From: Bacillus amyloliquefaciens DSM 7 = ATCC 23350
GTDB taxonomy: Bacteria > Bacillota > Bacilli > Bacillales > Bacillaceae
Length of the DNA: 64,000 bases
Direction of reading: 5' to 3'
NCBI RefSeq assembly: GCF_000196735.1
Contig: NC_014551.1
Location: 425,501-489,500 of the forward strand
Part shown: positions 1 through 8,993 of the stretch, one piece after another
Numbering within the stretch: position 1 is the stretch's first letter
Layout: every line of letters starts with the position of its first letter
Notes under the pieces: model-generated
The model's database searches: none
Seen by the model: only the letters and a program-made list of their open reading frames with translations
What the model was told of the DNA's origin: nothing
Position numbers and translations under genes: made by a program

Positions 1-51
1 GGCTGTTTTATCATTTCATTCAGGAGAAAGGACAGCGCTGAACAGGAAGCG

Positions 52-78
52 CACGCCTCATAAGGCGTGTGTTTTTTT
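52..78 (+). terminator. Intrinsic terminator of upstream gene
   Basis: A 7-bp stem (CACGCCT / AGGCGTG) with a 4-base loop is followed by a run of seven Ts. It closes a gene lying to the left of the window. Confidence 0.8.
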
Positions 79-169
79 CCGTATGTATGAGGGTAAAGTG
101 AAGGGAGGAAACTAAAAACACGGGACTATTGTATCATTCACCGATTGAATAGTTCTAAAACAAAATAGT

Positions 170-198
170 TTTACAAGTTATATTTTTTGGTTTAAAAT
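170..198 (+). promoter_or_regulatory. SigA promoter of ydaB
   Basis: TTTACA (170-175) and TAAAAT (193-198) are separated by exactly 17 bases, each one mismatch from the SigA consensus. The first start codon with a good ribosome site lies about 60 bases downstream. Confidence 0.6.
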
Positions 199-261
199 GG
201 GTTGCGTGAGGAAGAAAATCTGACAGAGTTTTTTTGATTTATCATTATGGGAGATGAAAAT

Positions 262-1776
262 ATGAAGACATTACAGCATCTGATTCTGCATGACATTTCA
301 AATAGCGAAGAGATCGAAGCTGTAAAAAGCGGTGCGCACACCCTGACCTACGCGGAATATCGAAAACGAATCAATCAGCTTGCACAAGCGCTTCTTGATA
401 AAGGAATAAAAAAAGGCGACAGAGTGGCGATGCTTTGCAAAAACGGCCACGCTTCATCCATCGTTATGTTTGCTGCACTTGAAATCGGCGCGGTGGTTGT
501 GCCGGTCAGCTGGCAATTAACACCGTATGAAATGAAAGGCATTTTGGCAGCCTGTGAGCCGAAAGCTGTTTTTTACGGCACTGAATTTAAAGAGATTATG
601 GAAGAGGTGCTTCCTGCGCTTGAATCTTCCCTTAAACTGAAGGTCGTGACAGGAACTGCTGTAGAGACAACACCTGAGTTTGATGCTTTATTGACAGGCT
701 CCGGCGATACACCGGACGTCGAAACAGTGTCTGAAAACGATACGGCATTGCTGATGTTTACCTCGGGTACGACCGGCAATCCGAAACGCTGCATGGTCAC
801 TCACGGCGGCATATACAACTACGTAAATGCGACATTGGCATACACGGGGAGAATGCAGCATGTCCGTTTCTTAGCATGCCACCCGAATTACCATACGAGC
901 GCGATTATTTGCCAGATGGTCGGCACGATGAGCGGAACGACATTCGTTATGACAGACAATCAGGACCCTCTTGAAAACTTGAAGCTCATCGAAAAAGAGA
1001 AAATTCAAACCGTGATGGCGCTGCCTGTTTATTACACATACCTGCTGAAAGCATGGGAAACGCATCAGACTGACATATCTTCTATCGTTTATATGATGAC
1101 GGGAGGCACAAAGGTGCCAAGCAGCCTGATCCAGCAGTATCAGGACATCGGCATTCCGCTCATGCACGGATACGGAAGCACTGAAGCATGGGGCATCAGC
1201 TCTTGGAATCCGCAAATGGGAATGGATAAAGCCGCTTCTGCGGGTAAACCGATGGAAGAAGTGGACGTCCGCGTTGTAGATCCGGAAACAGGAGAAGTCC
1301 TTCCGCAAGGCTCAATCGGAGAAGTCGTTGTGACAAGTCCGTTTTTATTCAAAGGCTATGAAGGTAACGAAGAAGCGACACGAAAAGTGCTGAAAGACGG
1401 CTGGTTCCATACCGGTGATTCCGGATATGTTGATGAAGACGGATTTATCTTTATCACCGGACGTTATAAAGATGTCATCATCTACGGCGGCGATAATATT
1501 TATCCTGACCAGATTGAAGAGGTCATTCAGCAAGTGCCGGGAATTCTCGAAACGGCTGTTGTCGGTATCCCTGATCCGCTTTACGGTGAAAAACCGAAAG
1601 CGTTTATCGTGACAAACGGCAGAGAAGGCCTGACAGAAGAAGAAGTGACACGATTCCTTCAAGAACGTCTTGCTGCCTTTAAAATTCCGGAAATTGAGTT
1701 CGTCAGCGAACTTCCGAAAAACAACCTTGGAAAAGTGAAAAAAGACGTGCTCCGCAAACAAGCGGTCCGTTCATAA
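262..1776 (+). CDS. ydaB: Acyl-CoA ligase / AMP-binding enzyme YdaB
   Basis: ANL-superfamily ligase of 504 aa, which activates a carboxylic acid as acyl-AMP and passes it to CoA. The phosphate-binding motif FTSGTTGNPK lies at about residues 166-175. Further on come GYGSTEAWG (about 310), the hinge region HTGDSGYVDEDG (about 385), GRYKDVIIYGG and a C-terminal PKNNLGKVKK carrying the likely catalytic lysine. I start at the ATG at 262 because GGGAG sits 8 bases before it; the in-frame ATG at 247 has no ribosome site. The substrate is not evident. It is a single-gene unit with its own promoter and terminator. B. subtilis has ydaC between ydaB and ydaD, as I recall; it is absent here. Confidence 0.9.
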   Translation: MKTLQHLILHDISNSEEIEAVKSGAHTLTYAEYRKRINQLAQALLDKGIKKGDRVAMLCKNGHASSIVMFAALEIGAVVVPVSWQLTPYEMKGILAACEPKAVFYGTEFKEIMEEVLPALESSLKLKVVTGTAVETTPEFDALLTGSGDTPDVETVSENDTALLMFTSGTTGNPKRCMVTHGGIYNYVNATLAYTGRMQHVRFLACHPNYHTSAIICQMVGTMSGTTFVMTDNQDPLENLKLIEKEKIQTVMALPVYYTYLLKAWETHQTDISSIVYMMTGGTKVPSSLIQQYQDIGIPLMHGYGSTEAWGISSWNPQMGMDKAASAGKPMEEVDVRVVDPETGEVLPQGSIGEVVVTSPFLFKGYEGNEEATRKVLKDGWFHTGDSGYVDEDGFIFITGRYKDVIIYGGDNIYPDQIEEVIQQVPGILETAVVGIPDPLYGEKPKAFIVTNGREGLTEEEVTRFLQERLAAFKIPEIEFVSELPKNNLGKVKKDVLRKQAVRS

Positions 1777-1786
1777 TTGAAAACAA

Positions 1787-1813
1787 AAACCCGGCTGCCC
1801 GCCGGGTTTTTTT
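1787..1813 (+). terminator. Intrinsic terminator of ydaB
   Basis: The stem CCCGGC / GCCGGG (1790-1795 and 1801-1806), extended by A-T pairs, is followed by seven Ts. Confidence 0.85.
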
Positions 1814-1934
1814 CGTGCGTTCCATGTGAAACATTTTTCTCCGAAAACGTTTTGAACTGTTTCAATTATGTTTATCCGGCAGACAGCCGAGGTAGACATG
1901 AAGTAAGACATCGAACAAGAAGGAGGAACTTGAC

Positions 1935-2006
1935 ATGGAAAACAACTATCCGAAGGAATTCCCGGCGGAATCACAAAACCGCCAGCCGGCATTGAGAGCG
2001 AAATGA
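1935..2006 (+). other. Displaced N-terminal segment of ydaD
   Basis: AGGAGG lies 8 bases before an ATG at 1935. The 23 codons read MENNYPKEFPAESQNRQP, which matches the usual YdaD start, then leave frame and stop at TGA (2004-2006). One extra G in the CCGG at 1986-1989 would restore GIESEMKPAPVYEY and join this to the main gene. The stop overlaps the next in-frame ATG as ATGA, so reinitiation is possible. Confidence 0.75.
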
Positions 2007-2797
2007 AGCCGGCGCCTGTTTACGAATACAAAGAATATAAAGGCGCTGATAAATTAAAAGGGAAAACCGCGCTTATCACAGGCGGTGACAGCGGTATCGG
2101 CCGCGCCGTAGCGGTTGCTTACGCAAAGGAAGGCGCAAATGTCGCAATCGTCTATTTTGATGAACACGGAGATGCGGAAGATACAAAAAAACGTGTGGAG
2201 GAAGAAGGCGTAAAATGCCTGTTAATCTCCGGCGATGTCGGTGAGGAAGACTTTTGTAACGAAGCGGTTGAAAAAACGGTTGAAGAATTCGGTCGTCTCG
2301 ATATTCTCGTGAATAACGCCGCGGAACAGCATCCTAAAGAAAGCATTAAAGACATAACAAGCGAGCAGTTTCACAGAACCTTTAAAACCAACTTTTACTC
2401 ACAATTTTATTTGACTAAAAAAGCGATTGATTACATGAAGCTGGGCAGCGCAATTATCAATACGACATCCATTAATCCGTACAGAGGAAATCCGCAGCTG
2501 ATCGACTATACGGCAACGAAAGGCGCGATTAACGGTTTTACGAGATCAATGGCGCAAGCGCTCGTCAAAGACGGTATCCGCGTCAACGCCGTAGCGCCGG
2601 GGCCGATCTGGACACCGCTGATTCCGGCGACATTCTCAGGAGAAACAGTCGCTTCCTTCGGCCAGGATACGCCGATGGGACGGGCCGGCCAGCCTGTTGA
2701 GCATGTCGGCTGTTATGTGCTCTTGGCTTCAGATGAATCATCCTATATGACCGGCCAGACGCTGCATGTCAACGGCGGCGGATTTGTGACCACATAA
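2003..2797 (+). CDS. ydaD: General stress short-chain dehydrogenase YdaD (5' frameshift)
   Basis: Classical SDR oxidoreductase using NAD(P)H; its physiological substrate is unknown. The cofactor motif TGGDSGIGRA is at about residues 26-35, NNAAEQ at about 105, and the catalytic YTATK follows. The SDR fold is complete in this 264-aa frame. The natural start should be the ATG at 1935, with its strong ribosome site, giving about 287 aa, but a missing base near 1986-1989 puts those first codons out of frame. The ATG at 2003 has no good ribosome site of its own and overlaps the short lead frame, so expression may depend on coupling. It is in an operon with ydaE, 12 bases downstream. B. subtilis ydaD is a SigB gene; I see only weak SigB-like matches upstream here. 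Confidence 0.85.
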   Translation: MKPAPVYEYKEYKGADKLKGKTALITGGDSGIGRAVAVAYAKEGANVAIVYFDEHGDAEDTKKRVEEEGVKCLLISGDVGEEDFCNEAVEKTVEEFGRLDILVNNAAEQHPKESIKDITSEQFHRTFKTNFYSQFYLTKKAIDYMKLGSAIINTTSINPYRGNPQLIDYTATKGAINGFTRSMAQALVKDGIRVNAVAPGPIWTPLIPATFSGETVASFGQDTPMGRAGQPVEHVGCYVLLASDESSYMTGQTLHVNGGGFVTT

Positions 2798-2806
2798 GGG
2801 GGCTGA

Positions 2807-3313
<507 letters not shown>

Positions 3314-3314
3314 G

Positions 3315-3342
3315 GATGAGGCTGCGCGCCTCATCTTTTTTT
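3315..3342 (+). terminator. Terminator of ydaDE
   Basis: The 8-bp stem GATGAGGC / GCCTCATC with a 5-base loop is followed by seven Ts. Confidence 0.9.
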
Positions 3343-3400
3343 GTATGGAAAAAAATGAATTTACCTGTATAATGGCTAATAAAGGAAAGGAGGTGTGATC

Positions 3401-4024
3401 GTGTTTTCCTGTCAAATCCGGGAACATCTGACGATCAGATTGCTTGCCAAAGAAGATACGGACGAATTGTATTCTGTTATAAAACGAAATCAAAACCATC
3501 TCAGCGAATGGCTCAGCTGGGCGGAAGAACTGGCTGATATCGATACGTACCGCGATGTGATCATTCCGGAATGGCGTTATAAATACGCCGAAGAGAATGG
3601 TTTCGACGCCGGCATTTTTGTGAAGGGCCGGTTTTGCGGCATGATCAGTATCCATAATGTCGATGCAGCCAATCAAAAAGCGGACATCGGCTACTGGCTG
3701 GATCAAGAGCATGAAGGGTTCGGCATCATCACCGCGAGCTGCCGGGCAGTCATTTCCCATGCATTTCAGGATCTCGGGCTGAACCGAATCATGATCAGCG
3801 CCGCTGAAAAAAACACGAAAAGCAGGGCGGTGGCGGAACGGCTCGGATTTCAAAAAGAAGGACTGACGAGAGAAGGCATTTTCGTACAGGGCGCCTATCA
3901 TGACGCGGTGAACTACAGCATGCTGAAGCGTGAATGGAGCGAAGATCGGCAGAAGAGCACATTTCTTGGTTTAAATGTCTCCCCGATGTGGAAAAGTAAC
4001 AGCGGAGACGTTAAAAAGGAGTGA
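3401..4024 (+). CDS. ydaF: GNAT N-acetyltransferase YdaF
   Basis: RimJ/RimL-type GNAT acetyltransferase of 207 aa, transferring acetyl from acetyl-CoA to an unidentified amine, possibly a protein N-terminus. The family pattern runs from IREHLTIRLL at the N-terminus through GYWLDQEHEGFGI (acetyl-CoA binding) to NRIMISAAEKNTKSRAVAERLGF and EGIF. The GTG at 3401 is chosen because AAGGAGG ends 7 bases before it; the GTG at 3395 overlaps that site. A TATAAT hexamer at 3368-3373 may be the -10 element. The last 25 or so residues extend beyond the 183-aa B. subtilis protein as I remember it, and the ydaG promoter lies inside this extension. Confidence 0.85.
   Translation: MFSCQIREHLTIRLLAKEDTDELYSVIKRNQNHLSEWLSWAEELADIDTYRDVIIPEWRYKYAEENGFDAGIFVKGRFCGMISIHNVDAANQKADIGYWLDQEHEGFGIITASCRAVISHAFQDLGLNRIMISAAEKNTKSRAVAERLGFQKEGLTREGIFVQGAYHDAVNYSMLKREWSEDRQKSTFLGLNVSPMWKSNSGDVKKE
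3969..3994 (+). promoter_or_regulatory. SigB-type promoter of ydaG
   Basis: GTTTAA (3969-3974), a 14-base spacer and TGGAAA (3989-3994) resemble the SigB consensus GTTTAA-N12-14-GGGTAT. The site lies inside the 3' end of ydaF, 37 bases before the ydaG start. B. subtilis ydaG is a known SigB target. Confidence 0.6.
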
Positions 4025-4030
4025 TTCTTC

Positions 4031-4453
4031 ATGAATCAGAATGAAATCAAACAAAAAGTGCTCGAAGTGCTGGATCATCATAAAGTCGGTTCGCTTGCGA
4101 CTGTAGAGCAAGGCAATCCGCATTCCCGCTATATGACATTTTTCCATGACGGCTTAACGATTTACACGCCGACAAGCAAAGACACTCATAAAGCGGAAGA
4201 AATTGAAAACAATCCGAATGTTCATATTTTGTTGGGGTATGACTGTGAAGGATTCGGTGACGCTTATGTGGAAGTAGCCGGAACCGCAAAGGTCAACAAC
4301 TCAGCCGATTTAAAAGAAAAGCTGTGGGATCCGAAACTGGAACGCTGGTTCGACGGTAAAGACGATCCGAATCTGGTGATTCTTGAAATTGAACCGAAGC
4401 AGATCAAGCTCATGAACGCGGGCGAAAAAACGCCGGCCGAGCTGGAACTTTAA
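4031..4453 (+). CDS. ydaG: General stress protein YdaG, PNPOx-like FMN-binding fold
   Basis: Pyridoxamine-5'-phosphate-oxidase-like split-barrel protein of 140 aa, the usual length. Family members bind flavin and often act as small reductases; the substrate is unknown. The sequence runs from VLEVLDHHKVGSLATVEQGNPHSRYMT, typical of the first barrel strands, to a C-terminal ILEIEPKQIKLMNAGEK. AAGGAG lies 6-7 bases before the ATG. It starts 6 bases after ydaF but has its own SigB-like promoter, so stress-specific expression is likely. Confidence 0.88.
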   Translation: MNQNEIKQKVLEVLDHHKVGSLATVEQGNPHSRYMTFFHDGLTIYTPTSKDTHKAEEIENNPNVHILLGYDCEGFGDAYVEVAGTAKVNNSADLKEKLWDPKLERWFDGKDDPNLVILEIEPKQIKLMNAGEKTPAELEL

Positions 4454-4461
4454 TAAATCAT

Positions 4462-4490
4462 TTGATCATTCAGGGGCAATCTGTTATACT
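4462..4490 (+). promoter_or_regulatory. SigA promoter of the amj leader RNA
   Basis: TTGATC (4462-4467) and TATACT (4485-4490) are separated by 17 bases. Transcription would begin near 4497, about 455 bases before the amj start codon. Confidence 0.65.
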
Positions 4491-4496
4491 TAACTG

Positions 4497-4882
4497 CTAA
4501 GTGACAACATGCAAATAAAAAAGAAAGTAAACTTCTTTTTTCTGTTTTGATAAAGAAGCTTCAGGCTTCAACGGACAGCTTGAAAAAAAGCTGAGCTTAT
4601 TCTTTTCCTTCTGAAATTCGCCCCTAACGAAGAGATGGAAAAAAGACTTTTTGTTTTACAATTCACACCGGCGCGGCTTCGGAGCCGCAGTGACGATTGA
4701 GAGGTAGGGCTTTCGTTGTCTTGTGTTCAAGAACTTCCATGGTGTTTACTTTCGAAGAATGATTCTGTCGGAACTGTAATGTACGAATCACCCGCGGGCT
4801 AAGGCGGGAAACCATATATTATTTATTTGCGTAAGAAAAGAATAAGACAAAACCGCACCGGACATCCGGGCGGTTTTTTTAT
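4497..4882 (+). ncRNA. Candidate structured leader RNA or sRNA upstream of amj
   Basis: No convincing gene occupies 4454-4952. A good SigA promoter opens the region and a strong intrinsic terminator closes it at 4849-4881. Between them are an A/T hairpin (4516-4540), GGCTTC-rich stems near 4668-4690 and a CCCGCGGGC..GGCGGG segment at 4792-4807. The layout fits either a terminated regulatory leader of amj or an independent RNA of about 385 nt. I do not recognise any known riboswitch class in it. Confidence 0.5.
4849..4881 (+). terminator. Intrinsic terminator just upstream of amj
   Basis: A two-part stem, AAACCGC / GCGGTTT (4850-4856, 4870-4876) enclosing CCGG / CCGG, is followed by a T run. 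It sits 57 bases before the amj ribosome site, a typical attenuator position. Confidence 0.8.
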
Positions 4883-4952
4883 TTGGCCGGCCGAAACCTC
4901 GCCGCAGTCTGCAGAGTCTAATCAGTATGAAAAGATTTGGAGGAATCATACA

Positions 4953-5762
4953 TTGCACGTTATTACTTCACAAGTACTGTTTATCTTCTGTTTTCTGCTG
5001 TTGATACATTCGATTGAAACACTTGCATATGCGACACGGCTTTCCGGCGCGAGAGTCGGATTTATCGCGTCCGCGCTGTCATTATTTAATGTCATGGTCA
5101 TTGTGTCCCGCATGTCAAACATGGTCCAGCAGCCGTTTACCGGACATCTGATTGACGCCGCCGGATCAAATGCCCTGTCTGTTGTGAGCGCCCAGTTTCG
5201 CTTTTTAATATTCGGCTCCACGGTCGGAACGATGCTCGGCATCTGCCTCCTGCCGACATTTGTTGCGTTATTTACCCGGGCGATTATACATTTGGCGGAC
5301 GGAGGCGGCTCCGTCATGCAGGTATTTAAAAAAGGATTTTCACTGAACGGGCTGAAGCAGGCGCGTTCTTATATCAGATTGCCGTCAGTTTCCTATTTAA
5401 AAGGGCTTCAATTCCGAATGATCCCGAAGCGCTTGTTTGTCATTAATATGGTTATTACGTCTATTTACACGATCGGCGTACTGTCCGCTCTGTACGCCGG
5501 CCTTCTGGCGCCTGAGCACAGCACGACGGCCGTGATGGCATCAGGATTAATCAACGGGGTTGCGACCATGCTTCTGGCTGTGTTTGTTGACCCGAAAGTA
5601 TCCGTACTGGCAGATGATGTCGCGAAGGGCAAGCGAAGCTATGTTTCCTTAAAATGGACATCATTGACGATGGTGACGTCAAGGGTCGCTGGCACGCTTC
5701 TCGCCCAGCTCGTTTTCATTCCCGGCGCGTATTATATCGCCTGGGTGACGAACTGGCTGTAG
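4953..5762 (+). CDS. amj: Lipid II flippase Amj
   Basis: Polytopic membrane protein of 269 aa (formerly YdaH). In B. subtilis, Amj is an alternative to MurJ for moving lipid II across the membrane in wall synthesis. Hydrophobic helices are visible at LFIFCFLLLIHS, VGFIASALSLFNVMVIVS, LIFGSTVGTMLGICLLPTF, LFVINMVITSIYTIGVLSALYAG and VMASGLINGVATMLLAVFV. The start is the TTG at 4953, 9 bases after GGAGG. Reading further upstream would run through the terminator at 4849-4881, so the longer frame is not real. In B. subtilis amj is raised by SigM; I could not find a clear SigM site here. Confidence 0.88.
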   Translation: MHVITSQVLFIFCFLLLIHSIETLAYATRLSGARVGFIASALSLFNVMVIVSRMSNMVQQPFTGHLIDAAGSNALSVVSAQFRFLIFGSTVGTMLGICLLPTFVALFTRAIIHLADGGGSVMQVFKKGFSLNGLKQARSYIRLPSVSYLKGLQFRMIPKRLFVINMVITSIYTIGVLSALYAGLLAPEHSTTAVMASGLINGVATMLLAVFVDPKVSVLADDVAKGKRSYVSLKWTSLTMVTSRVAGTLLAQLVFIPGAYYIAWVTNWL

Positions 5763-5770
5763 GTCATGCA

Positions 5771-5806
5771 AAAAAAGCTCCTCTATAAAAGAGGAGCTTT
5801 TTTTAT
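5771..5806. terminator. Bidirectional terminator between amj and ydzA
   Basis: GCTCCTCT / AGAGGAGC (5777-5784, 5790-5797) is flanked by A and T runs, so it can serve both convergent genes. Confidence 0.9.
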
Positions 5807-6093
5807 TTATAATTTCTCAGGCCGCGGTCATAAATAAAATTGCCGAACGGGATAAAAGCCGCGATAAAACCGGCGGCTGACCATTTCACATGCCATTTGA
5901 CAGTGAACGCCGCATACGCCAGCACTGCCAAATAAATAATAAACAACCCGCCGTGAATGGATCCGGCAATGGTGACGGCGAGCGGATGATGTGCCCAATA
6001 CTTCAGCGGCATCGCGATAAACAGCAGCACCAAAAGCGACATCCCTTCAATAAACCCCATCGTGCGAAGCCTGCCGATCGGCGTGTGTAACAT
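5803..6093 (-). CDS. ydzA: Small membrane protein YdzA (DUF3817)
   Basis: Integral membrane protein of 96 aa with three hydrophobic segments (GMSLLVLLFIAMPLKYW, GSIHGGLFIIYLAVLAYAA, WSAAGFIAAFIPFGNFI). The N-terminal LRTMGFIEGMSLLVL and GSIHG patterns are typical of DUF3817; no function is known to me. GGAGGGAG lies about 5 bases before the ATG. It is divergent from lrpC and convergent with amj. Confidence 0.8.
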   Translation of the reverse strand: MLHTPIGRLRTMGFIEGMSLLVLLFIAMPLKYWAHHPLAVTIAGSIHGGLFIIYLAVLAYAAFTVKWHVKWSAAGFIAAFIPFGNFIYDRGLRNYK

Positions 6094-6266
6094 ACAACTC
6101 CCTCCTGTCGGACATCTGATTTTCTATACTATAAGCAATGGGCAGTCCTAATATGACCATTTCGCGACTGTTTCTGAAAAACCTTCATGATTTCAGCCTG
6201 TTGTTCTTGTCATTTTACGGATTTCTCTTGATAATATAGCCAAAAGGGTAAGGAAGGACTACAGTC

Positions 6267-6701
6267 ATGAAACTAGATAATGTTGATCTGAGCATCATTA
6301 AAGAGCTGCAGCGGGACAGCCGCCTGTCCATGCGGGAGCTTGGAAGAAAAATCAAATTGTCAGCCCCGTCCGTCACAGAGCGTGTCAGGCAGCTTGAATC
6401 CTTCGGCGTCATTAAGCGCTATACATTGGACATTGATCAAAAAAAGATCGGGCTTCCCGTTTCCTGCATTGTTGAAGCGACGGTGAAAAACGGAAAATAC
6501 GATCAATTCAAAACCTACATTCAATCCATTCCCAACATTGAATTTTGTTTTCGGGTCGCCGGCGCGGCGTGTTATATGCTGAAGATTAACGCGGACAGCC
6601 TGGAAACGATCGAACACTTCATTAACCGCACCTCTCCGTATGCCCAAACCGTGACCCACGTCATTTTCTCAGAAATTGACACAAAAAACGTCCTCGATTA
6701 G
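6267..6701 (+). CDS. lrpC: Lrp/AsnC-family transcriptional regulator LrpC
   Basis: Leucine-responsive-type regulator of 144 aa with an N-terminal winged helix-turn-helix (LDNVDLSIIKELQRDSRLSM, then LSAPSVTERVRQLE as the recognition helix). A C-terminal RAM domain (residues 65-140) would bind amino acids and form oligomers. B. subtilis LrpC wraps and bends DNA and affects sporulation and recombination. GGAAGGA precedes the ATG by about 8 bases. It is followed by topB with a -10-like TATAAT at 6723-6728 between them. Confidence 0.9.
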   Translation: MKLDNVDLSIIKELQRDSRLSMRELGRKIKLSAPSVTERVRQLESFGVIKRYTLDIDQKKIGLPVSCIVEATVKNGKYDQFKTYIQSIPNIEFCFRVAGAACYMLKINADSLETIEHFINRTSPYAQTVTHVIFSEIDTKNVLD

Positions 6702-6765
6702 AGAGAGCGTGAGGAAGTCTGTTATAATAACAGGATGAGTGTGAAAGAAAGAGAAGTGAAAAAGC

Positions 6766-8952
6766 ATGTCAAAAACAGTTGTATTAGCTGAAAAACCTTC
6801 AGTCGGCCGGGACTTGGCCCGCGTTCTGAAGTGTCATAAAAAAGGAAACGGATACCTTGAAGGCGACCGCTACATCGTCACGTGGGCGCTCGGACATCTG
6901 GTAACGCTCGCTGATCCTGAAGGATACGGCAAAGAGTATCAATCATGGCGGCTTGAGGACCTGCCGATTATTCCGGAACCTTTGAAGCTCGTCGTCATTA
7001 AAAAAACAGGAAAACAGTTCAATGCGGTCAAAGCCCAGCTTATCCGAAAAGACGTCAGCGAGATCGTAATCGCTACAGACGCAGGACGGGAAGGGGAGCT
7101 TGTGGCCCGCTGGATTATCGAGAAGGCAAATGTCCGCAAACCGATTAAACGGCTGTGGATTTCCTCTGTGACAGATAAAGCGATTAAAGAAGGATTCCAA
7201 AAGCTCCGCAGCGGCAAAGAATACGAAAACCTGTATCATTCCGCCGTCGCCAGAGCGGAAGCGGATTGGATCGTCGGCATCAACGCGACCCGCGCGCTGA
7301 CGACAAAATTTAACGCGCAGCTGTCATGCGGACGCGTCCAGACTCCGACATTGGCGATGATCGCCAAGCGCGAAGCGGATATTCAGGCGTTCACACCGGT
7401 TCCTTATTACGGTCTCCGCGCGGCGGCTGATCAGATGACGCTGACATGGCAGGATAAAAAAACAAAGCAGACAAGAACGTTCGACCAGACGGTGACCGGC
7501 CGTTTGGCAAAAGACCTGCAAGGAAAGCCGGCAGTCATTTCAGAATTGAAAAAAACAGCGAAGAAAAGCTTCGCCCCCGGTCTTTACGACTTGACGGAAT
7601 TGCAGCGGGACGCTCATAAGCGCTTCGGTTTTTCCGCAAAAGAGACGCTGTCGGTGCTTCAAAAGCTGTATGAACAGCATAAGCTTGTCACGTACCCGCG
7701 GACGGATTCCAGATTCCTTTCCGCAGACATCGTGCCGACCTTAAAAGACCGATTAAACGGCATGGAAGTCAAGCCGTACGCACAATACGTCAATCAAATA
7801 CTGAAGCGCGGCGTCAAAGCGCATAAAGGATTCGTCAATGATGCCAAGGTATCTGATCACCATGCCATCATTCCGACAGAGGAGCCGCTGATTCTTTCAA
7901 GCCTCAGCGACAAAGAACGCAAGCTGTATGATCTGATCGCCAAACGTTTTCTCGCCGTGTTAATGCCGGCGTTCGAATACGAAGAAACAAAGGTCACAGC
8001 CGATATCGGCGGCGAAACATTTACCGCAAAAGGGAAAACCGTTCAATCGCCGGGCTGGAAAGCCGTGTATGATATGTACGAGGATGACGACGATCATGAG
8101 GAAGACAAAGACCAGACGCTGCCGGCTCTTCAGCAGGGTCAGCGCCTCTCTGTCTCATCATTGAAAGAAACGAGCGGACAGACGAAACCGCCGGCGCGCT
8201 TTAATGAAGGCACGCTGTTATCCGCGATGGAGAACCCAAGCGCCTTTATGCAGGGAGAAGAGAAGAACCTTGTGAAAACGCTTGGCGAAACCGGGGGACT
8301 CGGAACGGTCGCCACCCGCGCTGATATCATTGAAAAACTGTTCAACAGCTTTTTGATCGAGAAAAAGGAAAAAGACATTTTCATCACGTCAAAAGGGAAG
8401 CAGCTCTTACAGCTCGTCCCGGAAGATTTGAAATCACCGGCGTTAACCGCCGAGTGGGAGCAAAAGCTCTCCTCCATCGCCGCTGGGAAACTGAAATCCG
8501 CCGTGTTTATTAAAGACATGAAATCATATGCGGGCAAAACGGTGAAGGAAATCAAAAACAGCAGCCAAACCTTCAGACATGATAACATTTCAGGCACCGC
8601 CTGCCCTGATTGCGGCAAAATGATGCTTAAAGTCAACGGCAAACGCGGCACGATGCTCGTGTGTCAGGATCGGGAGTGCGGCAGCCGGAAAACGGTGGCG
8701 AGAAAAACAAACGCCCGCTGTCCGAACTGCCATAAGAAAATGGAGCTTCGCGGCCAGGGTGAAGGCCAAACCTTCGCATGTGTGTGCGGCCACCGGGAGA
8801 AATTATCCGTCTTTGAAAAGCGCAAAGCGAAAGATAAATCCGGACGCGCATCCAAGCGGGACATCAACTCTTATATGAAAAAACAAAACAATGATGAGCC
8901 GATGAACAACGCGCTGGCAGAACAGCTGAAAAAACTCGGCCTGGATAAATAA
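6766..8952 (+). CDS. topB: DNA topoisomerase III TopB
   Basis: Type IA topoisomerase of 728 aa, which passes single DNA strands through transient breaks. The N-terminal Toprim domain carries VVLAEKPSVGRDLA with its catalytic Glu and the acidic DAGREGE motif (about residues 105-111). The active-site tyrosine is Y310 in TYPRTDSR. Two C-terminal zinc-ribbon motifs follow (CPDCGKMML...CQDRECG near 610 and CPNCHKKM...CVCG near 655). Length and order match the B. subtilis enzyme. It has its own terminator. Confidence 0.95.
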   Translation: MSKTVVLAEKPSVGRDLARVLKCHKKGNGYLEGDRYIVTWALGHLVTLADPEGYGKEYQSWRLEDLPIIPEPLKLVVIKKTGKQFNAVKAQLIRKDVSEIVIATDAGREGELVARWIIEKANVRKPIKRLWISSVTDKAIKEGFQKLRSGKEYENLYHSAVARAEADWIVGINATRALTTKFNAQLSCGRVQTPTLAMIAKREADIQAFTPVPYYGLRAAADQMTLTWQDKKTKQTRTFDQTVTGRLAKDLQGKPAVISELKKTAKKSFAPGLYDLTELQRDAHKRFGFSAKETLSVLQKLYEQHKLVTYPRTDSRFLSADIVPTLKDRLNGMEVKPYAQYVNQILKRGVKAHKGFVNDAKVSDHHAIIPTEEPLILSSLSDKERKLYDLIAKRFLAVLMPAFEYEETKVTADIGGETFTAKGKTVQSPGWKAVYDMYEDDDDHEEDKDQTLPALQQGQRLSVSSLKETSGQTKPPARFNEGTLLSAMENPSAFMQGEEKNLVKTLGETGGLGTVATRADIIEKLFNSFLIEKKEKDIFITSKGKQLLQLVPEDLKSPALTAEWEQKLSSIAAGKLKSAVFIKDMKSYAGKTVKEIKNSSQTFRHDNISGTACPDCGKMMLKVNGKRGTMLVCQDRECGSRKTVARKTNARCPNCHKKMELRGQGEGQTFACVCGHREKLSVFEKRKAKDKSGRASKRDINSYMKKQNNDEPMNNALAEQLKKLGLDK

Positions 8953-8960
8953 ATGAGAGA

Positions 8961-8993
8961 AAGGCAGCATTTGTAAAGAAATGCTGCCTTTTG
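8961..8993 (+). terminator. Terminator of topB
   Basis: AAGGCAGCATTT pairs with AAATGCTGCCTT around a 6-base loop, followed by a short T run. Confidence 0.85.

Noticed and set aside
1850..1910. SigB promoter for ydaDE
   Set aside because: Several GTTT hexamers occur, but none has a GGG-rich -10 at 12-15 bases, so I could not support the site despite expecting one.
4827..4952. N-terminal extension of amj from an upstream GTG/TTG-type start
   Set aside because: It would be translated through a strong terminator and has no ribosome site; the TTG at 4953 has GGAGG and gives the known N-terminus.
8139..8651. 170-codon minus-strand frame inside topB
   Set aside because: Shadow of topB: no ribosome site, no recognisable domain, and the plus strand is a complete conserved enzyme.
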